The notes under the pieces were generated by a model. The model was not told the origin of the DNA and made no database searches. It saw only the letters and a program-made list of their open reading frames with translations. Below are positions 58,086 to 64,000 of a stretch of 64,000 bases of DNA, one piece after another. The stretch's first letter is position 1. Each line of letters starts with the position of its first letter. Both the position numbers and the translations under genes were made by a program. The stretch is from Thermoplasmata archaeon (GTDB taxonomy: Archaea; Thermoplasmatota; Thermoplasmata; Lutacidiplasmatales; UBA184), in the NCBI GenBank assembly GCA_022750115.1, contig JAKIWI010000005.1:1-64000 (forward strand), read 5' to 3'.

Positions 58086-58883
58086 CTACGGTCCGGCCGA
58101 GTCCCAACGAACAGAGAATCCCTTGTTGTTCGGGGTGATCACGCTGACATCCGCCTTGAAGGCCGTGGTCCCCTTGTTGTACATCTCGACCGCGGTGGTG
58201 CTGTAGTGTCCGAGGGTGTGGAGCGTCGTTCCGTTGACCGCGGCGAGGCAGTCGGAGAACACCACCTTCCCGAAGTCCACGAGCGGCAACATCTTTCCGG
58301 TGCTGGCGGCGTACCCCACCTCGTCGACCCAAGCCGCATCGGTGTGCTTCCCGACGAACACGTATCCATAATTGGTGGTGGAGGTCCCTTTCGTGAGGTC
58401 CTGGAGGAAGGTGTGCAAATACCCGCTCAAGGGGCTGTACACCAGGGCCGCGTGCATCCGGTTGCCCGGCGCGATGGCCAGCGTTCCGGCCGCTCCGCTC
58501 CGGCCGATCGAGATGAAACTGTAGTAGTGCGCGTGGCCCAGGTAGCAGTAGGTCTCGGTCCCGATCAAGCCAGCGCTCGGGGTCTTGTAGCCCCCGAGGC
58601 TGATCCCCACGAACGTCATCTCGAGCTTGGAGGGACAGCTTCCATTGACGCGCGGGACGTTCCAATTGCCCTCGATCGTGTAGACGCTCTTCGCATCGGC
58701 GATGGCGTAGCCGGCGAAGGTGTGCGTGATGGCGAGGGCCACTGTCGTCATCGGCTGAGGACCGGCAGGAGCGGTGGACGACGCCAGGGGAGCCGCCCGG
58801 CTCGTGGTCGCTCCGAGGGTGAACGCCGAGACGGCAAGCAGTCCGACCGCGAGCAGCGCAAAAACGACGGGGCGGGCGCGCAT
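58086..58883 (-). CDS. Secreted G1-peptidase (eqolisin)-like protein
   Basis: From ATG 58883 (265 residues) a signal peptide (about 4-30, PVVFALLAVGLLAVSAFTLGA) precedes a beta-sandwich resembling glutamic peptidases of family G1. Matching places are THTFAGYAI, IEGNWNVP, LEMTFVGISLGGYKTPSAGL, AHYYSFISIG, DAAWVDEVGY (Glu188 corresponds to the catalytic Glu) and MLPLVDFGKVVFSD. The catalytic Gln segment (LIQTG in known enzymes) appears as LIGTETYC, so the Gln may be missing; activity is doubtful. No stop codon separates it from the ATPase frame upstream (58884-59813), so it may be expressed from its own start or as a fusion. Acid-active G1 peptidases would suit an acidophile. Confidence 0.65.
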   Translation of the reverse strand: MRARPVVFALLAVGLLAVSAFTLGATTSRAAPLASSTAPAGPQPMTTVALAITHTFAGYAIADAKSVYTIEGNWNVPRVNGSCPSKLEMTFVGISLGGYKTPSAGLIGTETYCYLGHAHYYSFISIGRSGAAGTLAIAPGNRMHAALVYSPLSGYLHTFLQDLTKGTSTTNYGYVFVGKHTDAAWVDEVGYAASTGKMLPLVDFGKVVFSDCLAAVNGTTLHTLGHYSTTAVEMYNKGTTAFKADVSVITPNNKGFSVRWDSAGP

Positions 58884-59813
58884 CGAGGCGTTGGATGAAC
58901 TCCCGGGTGAGGAATCCCGCCGAGTCCATCTCGGTCGACGAGGGTCCGACGGAGCCCGCGTTGGAGGCAATCGACCGACTCCCCGGTCCTCCCCGTCGCC
59001 CGGCGAGTTCGGTTTCGGATAGTCGACGATTGAGACGAAGGAGTTCACCGGTTCGGCGTGGGTGGATCGCGTGGAGAGCCAGAACTCCTTGTTCTCGGCG
59101 TCGCCCGGGTCGAACAGGTGGTCGCACCGCACTCGATCCACCCCCGCCGTGAGCCGTTCCACGCTCCGCACGGCGAGCTCGCGAAGCTGGCGCGGGGTGG
59201 CGATCTGGGGATTGCTGACGACATAGAAGAGCGCCAGCCGCTCGATCTCGCGGACGACTCGATGGTGCTCCTCGGCCGCGCGCCCCAGTTCGGAGACGAC
59301 CACCGCGATCTTGTCCTCGGTGGCGAGGGGAGGGATCGAGAACTCATGGGCCGACGGGACCCGGCTCAGCCGGTCGGCCCCCTTCGGGCGCGCGAGCATC
59401 CGTTGCTTCATTTCGGCGAGGCCGGACGCCGAGCTGCCCGCCAGAACGAAGGACTTACGAGCCGGTGGGGCGGGCGGCGGGTCGAGGCTCGGGACCAGGA
59501 CCTCGTACGGCCAGGATTCCGCCGCCCGGGCATCGACCTCGTCCACGAGGCACCGGCACGGCCTCGTCTCCGAGGTCACGCGCGCGATCCCCGACCGGAA
59601 GGCGTCCTCGCCGAGCTTCGCGACGTCCGGTGTGACGAACTCGACCTCGGGTCCCAACGACGTCGCGATCTGTTCGACGAGGTTCGTCTTGCCGCTCCCG
59701 GGACGGCCCCACAGAAGGTAGCTCTCCCGCCCCTGCGACGGGACCCGGACTCCGGTGACGACTTTCCGGCGGAGCTCCTTGAGGCGATTGCGGACTTCCG
59801 GGTCGAACCGCAC
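58884..59813 (-). CDS. AAA-type ATPase, reading frame continues into the G1-like gene
   Basis: An ATPase domain of about 250 residues. Walker A is SYLLWGRPGSGKTNLVEQIA near residue 30; CRCLVDEVDARAAESWPYEV is the Walker B region; sensor-like FVLAGSSASGL and a helical lid (DKIAVVVSELGRAAEEHHRV, RQLRELAVRSVERL) follow. The frame starts with GTG 59813, after an in-frame TGA about 50 bases upstream and a TATA-like CCTTAACC at about 59872-59879. Downstream the sequence becomes Pro/Arg-rich without a stop (about 58890-59030) and runs into the signal peptide of the next protein. Either the stop codon was lost, or the true end lies in another frame, or the two are expressed as one chain. Its client is unknown. 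Confidence 0.7.
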
Positions 59814-59969
59814 GTAGCTCCCGACGATCTGGAACTCCGAGAGCGAGGCATCGACCCGAATTCAGGCCCGGGGGTTAAGGACGGTAGGTTCTCGCAGCCC
59901 CGGGCGGCCGTCGAACGCGGGACGACCGGGGTTGGCCGCGTCCGCCCGGGTCGTGGCGGCATCGAGGAA

Positions 59970-60042
59970 TGGGCTCGGCCGGATTCGAACCGGCGGTCTT
60001 CGCTGTGTGAGAGCGACGTCTTAACCGCTGGACTACGAGCCC
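59970..60042 (-). tRNA. tRNA-Val (CAC)
   Basis: The minus strand folds as a full cloverleaf: acceptor GGGCTCG with CGAGCCC, D stem GTC/GAC, anticodon stem TCGCT/AGCGA around CTCACAC (anticodon CAC), T arm GCCGG-TTCGAAT-CCGGC, discriminator A73. No intron; CCA is not encoded. Confidence 0.95.
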
Positions 60043-60066
60043 ACCGATCCGGCGAGGGCAGCGGGC

Positions 60067-60076
60067 CGATAAGCCT
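60067..60076 (-). promoter_or_regulatory. TATA box of tRNA-Val
   Basis: The minus strand reads GGCTTATCGG 25-34 bases before the first base of tRNA-Val. Confidence 0.55.
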
Positions 60077-60163
60077 CGCGCCCGTCCGTCCAATCCGGCG
60101 CGGCGAGAGGGCGATTTTCGCCGCGTAGGTCCCCGGCGCAGGGCGGCCGACTCGAGGGGGCGC

Positions 60164-61543
60164 TTAGACGTCGACCTTGGCCGGTACCCGGCCGCGGCGG
60201 ATCGCGCGGAGCAGCGCGCGATGGTCCACCTGGGTCTGGTCGGCGTAGGCGACCGCGAACCGGGCCACGGCCTCCTCAAAGGACGACTTCTCCCCGAGAT
60301 AGCCGTCGATCGCGGCGGGGTCGCCGGTTCGCGCATGGGCCCGCGCGAGCGACGCGCCGCACAGCTCGGCCTCGCCGAGAAGGGCCTTCGCGCCCATCGT
60401 CGCCACGTCCGAGGAGAATTTCATGTCCCGGAGTTGCCGGACGTAGTAGTCTCGCCCGCCGGCGGAGCTCCATCCGAGAGCGATGTCGCTCGCCTCCTGG
60501 ATCAGGCGTTGGCCGACCACGACGCGCTCGCCGTGGCTCGCGAACCGGCTCGCGCCGGCGTACGGCTCGTAGACCGAGGCGACCGCCTCCTTCAACTGTA
60601 AGAAGACCGGGTCGGCGTGGTCCGAGTCTCCGAACATCAGGACGATCGAGCAGTCCGTCCCCACGCTCCCGACCCCCACGACCTTCTGGGCGACGTCGAC
60701 CACTTGGTAGCGGTCGAGGAGCGCGCGCCGTTCCACCGGCAGGGTGCGGAGGTAGGTCCGCACGGTTCGCTCGGCTCTGGACTTCGCGGAGGTTCCCCGG
60801 TAGTGAACGATCAGCGGAGGGTCGTCGCGGATCCGGAACTCGCCGTGGACCCGCTCGGTGAGTCGGGGGAACGCGTAGAGCCCCGTCTCTCGCCGGGCCC
60901 GGCGGGACGCCTCGCCCAGGAGCCGACGCCCGCTCCGGTCGACGGCGTCCGGTACGTTCGCCCGGTCGATGTGGGAGTACCAGATGTCGAAGTAGCTCTC
61001 GCCCGCGAGGGTTCGCAGGCTGACGCGGTAGGCGCGCGCCGCGGCGAGGGCCGCGTTGGGCCCCGCGGCGGGGGACAGCCGGTTCTGCCGGGCCGCGACG
61101 ACGAGGCTCGTCGCGAGGCGCTTGACGTCCCACTCGAACGGCCCCGGCAGGGTCTCGTCGAAGTCGTTCGAGTCGAACACTCGGTCCCGCTCGGGAGTGG
61201 CGAAGACCCCGAAGTTGCCGAGGTGGGCGTCGCCGCTGAGTTGGACCCCGAGCCCCGTCGTGGGGGTCGAAGCGAGGTCATGCGCCATCACGCTCGCCGA
61301 GCCGCGCAGGAAGGCGAACGGAGAGAGGGACATGCGGCCGTAGCGGATCGGCACGAGTCCCGGGATCCGGTGCCGGCTCGAGCTCTCCAGCAGGTCGACG
61401 GGGTCGGGCCGGTCTGGGGGAGCGGTCCAGATTCCGTGCGCGGACCGGGGGATGCGGCGACGGAGCGCTCGGCCCGCTTCTGCGCGCACCGCCCGGCTCT
61501 GGCCGAATCCCGTGCGGTGTGGGGGGGAGCGTCGCGCGGTCAT
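60164..61543 (-). CDS. DUF2252 family protein
   Basis: 459 residues from ATG 61543; a longer frame to 61612 would overlap the upstream gene. Members of this family look like kinase-fold proteins of unknown activity. Visible landmarks are LVPIRYGRMSLSPFAFLRGSA, the HxDxHxxN-like segment SGDAHLGNFGVFATPE, FDSNDFDETLPGPFEWDVKRL (aminoglycoside-phosphotransferase-like acidic loop), DVAQKVVGVGSVGT, and SHGERVVVGQRLIQEASDI. The C-terminal SLARAHARTGDPAAIDGYLG is also typical. It lies 17 bases after the membrane protein gene upstream, so the two may be co-transcribed. Confidence 0.88.
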   Translation of the reverse strand: MTARRSPPHRTGFGQSRAVRAEAGRALRRRIPRSAHGIWTAPPDRPDPVDLLESSSRHRIPGLVPIRYGRMSLSPFAFLRGSASVMAHDLASTPTTGLGVQLSGDAHLGNFGVFATPERDRVFDSNDFDETLPGPFEWDVKRLATSLVVAARQNRLSPAAGPNAALAAARAYRVSLRTLAGESYFDIWYSHIDRANVPDAVDRSGRRLLGEASRRARRETGLYAFPRLTERVHGEFRIRDDPPLIVHYRGTSAKSRAERTVRTYLRTLPVERRALLDRYQVVDVAQKVVGVGSVGTDCSIVLMFGDSDHADPVFLQLKEAVASVYEPYAGASRFASHGERVVVGQRLIQEASDIALGWSSAGGRDYYVRQLRDMKFSSDVATMGAKALLGEAELCGASLARAHARTGDPAAIDGYLGEKSSFEEAVARFAVAYADQTQVDHRALLRAIRRGRVPAKVDV

Positions 61544-61560
61544 GGAGAAGAGATCCGAGG

Positions 61561-62142
61561 TCAGCGGTAGGCCAGGAACCAGACCCAGACGATCACGAGA
61601 ACCGAACTCCACACGCCCAAGAACGTCAGGGGCAGGCTCTCGGTCAATCGCTCGGGATTCACCCGGTCGAGCCAGGAGATCGGGTTCGAGGGAGAGAATC
61701 GCTCCTGGTGCATCGCAAACGGTCGGAGCAGATTCAGCTCAAGCGTCGCGCCGGAGCGGAGCGTGGTGGCGGCGCGCAGCTCCCCGGCGATCGGCGCGCG
61801 CAACATCTCCAACCGGAGCGCGGACTCCCGCCACATCTGCTGCGCGTCGTTGGTCCGATGGAGAAGGACGACCCAGACGAACGAGACGAGCACGCCGAGG
61901 CCGGCGAGGAACGACACGGCGGCGACCAGCAGCAACGGCTGACTCAACAGGTCGGCGACGGTGACGATGGCCCCGGTGATCAGGATGGTGCCGATCGCCG
62001 CGAAGTACGAGGTCCGAGCGCCGGACAACTGAACCTCTTCGGACGCGAGCCGCTCGAACTTGTCGTGCAGCCATCGCGCCTCCTCCGAGGTCAACGTGGC
62101 GGACGAGGCCCCCCCTGCGCCGGTCGCCGGCGGAACCGCCAC
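61561..62142 (-). CDS. Membrane protein, 193 aa
   Basis: Function unknown. Starts at GTG 62142. After a soluble helical N-terminus (EEARWLHDKFERLASEEVQLSGARTSYF) come hydrophobic spans at about 47-67 and 71-94, a cytoplasmic helical segment HRTNDAQQMWRESALRLEML, and a third span near the C-terminus (about 170-191). The layout of coiled N-terminus plus two close spans is seen in several effector-type membrane proteins, but no family was recognised. It sits between LysO-like and DUF2252 genes. Confidence 0.7.
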   Translation of the reverse strand: MAVPPATGAGGASSATLTSEEARWLHDKFERLASEEVQLSGARTSYFAAIGTILITGAIVTVADLLSQPLLLVAAVSFLAGLGVLVSFVWVVLLHRTNDAQQMWRESALRLEMLRAPIAGELRAATTLRSGATLELNLLRPFAMHQERFSPSNPISWLDRVNPERLTESLPLTFLGVWSSVLVIVWVWFLAYR

Positions 62143-62217
62143 GCCGGGGGATTCGGGTGCGGGCCTAAAGGTGTCGGCTCCCGGTCCGATCCTCGGCGGC
62201 GCCTGCGGACCCGCGAA

Positions 62218-63078
62218 CTAGGGAAGAAGGAGGAGGACCGGCACGACGAGGCCGGCAACGAGGGTGAGCACGATCCCCGTCGCGAGCGCGATCGTGCCGG
62301 CCCCCTCTCCGCCGTATCGAGTGGCGAAATAGAGCGTCGTGTCCATCGATGTCGCTCCGCCCATCGCCGCCAATCCCGCTCCGCTGACCCGTGGCCCGGC
62401 CCAGGGGGCCGCGAGCATCGTGAGGTTCTCCCGGAGGAAATTCGCCAGGAACGCGAACAGCCCCAGCGAGGCGCCGAGCCGTCCGGCGACGAGCGGCCCG
62501 GCGAGGGAGTACCATCCGAAGGCGCCGGCCGTCGCGAGAGACGCGCCCGCGGGGACGAGCCCGAGTCCCACGAACATCGCGGCGACCGCGAAGCCGCCGA
62601 CGACAGCGGACGCAATCGGTGCCCAGGCCGCCCGGAGGCGCTTGGGATCGAGCGTGAGGTCGAACCCGACGAGGGCGAGGAGCGCGTAGAGGACGTACTC
62701 GGTCGTCGTTCCCGGGTTCACGTTCGCGGTGTGGCCGACGATTACGCCCGCGACGACGGCGAGCACGTACACGAGCGGTGGGAGGAGATTGGCTCGGCCC
62801 GGCGCGGGAGAAGTTCGGGAACTGGGGGCCGGCGGCGCCAGGATCCGAACGAGCAGGATCGTGACCGCGAGCGTTAGGACCGCGAAGGCGGCCGCAAGCG
62901 GAACCTCGCTCTGGACCGCGGAGAGGTCGAGCCGGCCGAGGCTGACGCCGAGGAGGAACAGGAGCACGCCCACGGTGGCGGCCGCCGCGCGCCCGACCCA
63001 GGGGGACCGCCAGCGGGTCAGGCGACCCGCCGCGAACCCCGCGGCGAATGCTCCGTAGAGAACGAGGTCGAGGGCCAC
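62218..63078 (-). CDS. lysO: LysO-family exporter (DUF340)
   Basis: Ten-span inner membrane protein of the YbjE/LysO group, which exports L-lysine in Escherichia coli; the substrate in this organism is not shown. Starts at GTG 63078 (286 residues). The family motifs are GWYSLAGPLV, LGLFAFLANFLRENLTMLAAP and GGATSMDTTLYFATRYGG, which form the transport core. The adjacent adenylosuccinate synthetase on the same strand ends ten bases before its start. Confidence 0.88.
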   Translation of the reverse strand: MALDLVLYGAFAAGFAAGRLTRWRSPWVGRAAAATVGVLLFLLGVSLGRLDLSAVQSEVPLAAAFAVLTLAVTILLVRILAPPAPSSRTSPAPGRANLLPPLVYVLAVVAGVIVGHTANVNPGTTTEYVLYALLALVGFDLTLDPKRLRAAWAPIASAVVGGFAVAAMFVGLGLVPAGASLATAGAFGWYSLAGPLVAGRLGASLGLFAFLANFLRENLTMLAAPWAGPRVSGAGLAAMGGATSMDTTLYFATRYGGEGAGTIALATGIVLTLVAGLVVPVLLLLP

Positions 63079-63088
63079 GAGCGGACCG

Positions 63089-64000
63089 TCAGGCCGCCCA
63101 CGCCGAGACGCTACCCGCCGGCGCCGACCCGTGCGGCTTGCCCAGCCAGACCGTCTGCTCCCGGCGTGGGCCGTAGCTGACCCACTCCACGGGCACGCGC
63201 GTCTCGCGGCCGACGAACTCGATGAACTGCTTCAGCTCCGTCGGAAGGGCGCGCGCCCCCTCCTCGCGGATCCGTCGTTCGAGGTTGGCGGTGAACTTCG
63301 GCCATGCGGGGAGCTTTTCGTACACCGGGGTCACGTGCGCGAGCTCGTCTGCGTCGGCGGGTGGGTAGTCGGTGAGCGTCTCACCGGTCGGGGTGACGTA
63401 CTGGACGGCGACGGGCACGTCGTCCAGCCCGCCGAGGACGTCGACCTTCGTGAGCGCGAAGGAGGTGAATCCGTTCAGGCGGGCCGCGTAGCGGAGCAGC
63501 ACGAGGTCGAGCCAGCCGACCTGACGGACCCGGCCGGTCGTGGCGCCGCGCTCGCCTCCTTCGCGCTGCAAATAGGCGCCCATATCCCCCTCGACCTGGG
63601 TCGGGAACGGTCCGGCGCCCACGCGGGTCGCGTACGCCTTCGTGACCCCCACGACCTCGGTGACCTCCGCCGGAGGCAGTCCGCTCCCCACGAGCGCCCC
63701 CGCGGACGTCGGATGGTGGCTGGTGACGTAGGGGTACGTCCCGAAGTCGACGTCGAGCAGCGCGCTCTGCGCCCCCTCGAGGATGATCGTGTCACCGCGT
63801 TCCACCGCCGACCAGAGCAGCGGCTCGGTCGGCTGGACGAACGGCGCGAGCCGGGCCGCGACCTCGCCGAGCTCCGTGCGAACCCGCTCGCGATCCTGCA
63901 GGGTTGTGGCGAGGTGCGGCTTGGTCGCGTACAGAAGTTCGAGCCGGTCCGCGAGCCGCGCGGGCCGGATCAGGTCGCCGAACCGTACGCCCCAGCGTCC
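63089..64000 (-). CDS. purA: Adenylosuccinate synthetase (N-terminal part outside the window)
   Basis: Joins IMP and aspartate with GTP to make adenylosuccinate, the first committed step to AMP. The visible 303 residues extend from the frame RWGVRFGDLIRPARL at the edge to the C-terminus. Motifs: TIILEGAQSALLDVDFGTYP followed by YVTSHHPTSAGAL (the FEGAQG..LDxDxGTYPYVTSSN motif), VGAGPFPTQ, TGRVRQVGWLDLVLLRYAARLN (the TGR.RR.GW region; here Val-Arg-Gln), FALTKVDVLGG and ARALPTELKQFIEFVG. The N-terminal GTP-binding loop lies outside. About the first 110-130 residues are missing. Confidence 0.93.
   Translation of the reverse strand, partial: GRWGVRFGDLIRPARLADRLELLYATKPHLATTLQDRERVRTELGEVAARLAPFVQPTEPLLWSAVERGDTIILEGAQSALLDVDFGTYPYVTSHHPTSAGALVGSGLPPAEVTEVVGVTKAYATRVGAGPFPTQVEGDMGAYLQREGGERGATTGRVRQVGWLDLVLLRYAARLNGFTSFALTKVDVLGGLDDVPVAVQYVTPTGETLTDYPPADADELAHVTPVYEKLPAWPKFTANLERRIREEGARALPTELKQFIEFVGRETRVPVEWVSYGPRREQTVWLGKPHGSAPAGSVSAWAA

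Noticed and set aside
61561-62142. Possible CBASS/SLATT-type membrane effector
   Set aside because: Only the general layout fits; no nucleotidyltransferase or other defence gene is adjacent.

Overview
The window is a very GC-rich, gene-dense archaeal chromosome segment. Archaeal identity rests on a thermosome subunit, RNA polymerase subunit Rpb4/F, ribosomal protein L21e, Pus10, a DUF655 protein, an archaeal XerA-type recombinase, a glycerate 2-kinase of the non-phosphorylative Entner-Doudoroff type, and promoters with TATA-like boxes about 25-30 bases before the start codon (leaderless style). The DUF6015 gene and the many large kelch/PKD surface proteins with one C-terminal membrane anchor point to an uncultivated Thermoplasmata-type lineage, perhaps from soil. 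That placement is an inference. No phage, insertion sequence, CRISPR array, rRNA or origin was recognised.

Layout. 1-3.1 kb (minus strand): truncated lysyl-tRNA synthetase, a small unknown gene and the thermosome with an unusual upstream repeat array. 3.2-4.8 kb: an atypical two-gene unit of unknown function. 5-7.2 kb: kelch surface protein. 7.5-9.8 kb: dTMP kinase, a small membrane protein with a long leader, and an EamA transporter. 9.8-13.1 kb: the conserved archaeal cluster pus10-rpl21e-rpoF-DUF655-ksgA. 13.2-16.4 kb: DUF6015, PrsW-like protease, 3-hydroxyacyl-CoA dehydrogenase, tRNA thiolase. 16.4-21.4 kb: xerA, FAD oxidoreductase, glycerate kinase and a convergent aldehyde dehydrogenase. 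21.4-25.5 kb: ThyX, MetRS, PHP phosphoesterase, tRNA-Cys. 25.7-36.1 kb: a 1095-aa secreted protein, a polytopic membrane protein, HAD hydrolase, NDH-2-like enzyme, sugar nucleotidyltransferase and a PNGase A-like surface protein. 36.1-42.4 kb: SDR, alcohol dehydrogenase coupled to a class III aminotransferase, a class I/II aminotransferase, a membrane protein and an HNH nuclease. 42.4-46 kb: ZIP-like transporter divergent from an HTH/ferritin-like regulator, GTP cyclohydrolase II, LigB-type dioxygenase. 46-52 kb: two tandem secreted paralogues, a second kelch protein, a zinc-ribbon membrane protein. 52-64 kb: OB-fold protein, a frameshifted MDR oxidoreductase, a paralogous pair of unknowns, a kelch/PKD protein, an ATPase joined in one frame to a G1-peptidase-like protein, tRNA-Val, DUF2252, a membrane protein, LysO-like exporter, and truncated adenylosuccinate synthetase.

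How the genes work together. Translation and RNA modification (LysRS, MetRS, Pus10, KsgA, NcsA/TtuA, L21e, two tRNAs), nucleotide synthesis (ThyX, Tmk, PurA) and sugar oxidation by the non-phosphorylative ED route form the housekeeping core. About 14 kb encodes five large secreted or membrane-anchored proteins, joined by two small secreted paralogues, a PNGase A-like domain and a G1-peptidase-like protein; this suggests an extensive cell-surface and extracellular degradative programme. No gap between genes exceeds 300 bases. Several convergent genes overlap or abut at palindromic stop codons, showing strong compaction.

The most novel items are the divergent metal-transporter/ferritin-like-regulator locus with a candidate operator (43.2 kb), the three phased 12-bp repeats upstream of the thermosome (3.04-3.09 kb), the tandem secreted paralogues with conserved flanks (46.1-48.2 kb), the ATPase/G1-like joined reading frame (58.1-59.8 kb), the PNGase A-like surface protein (33.4-36.1 kb) and the unknown unit at 3.2-4.8 kb.
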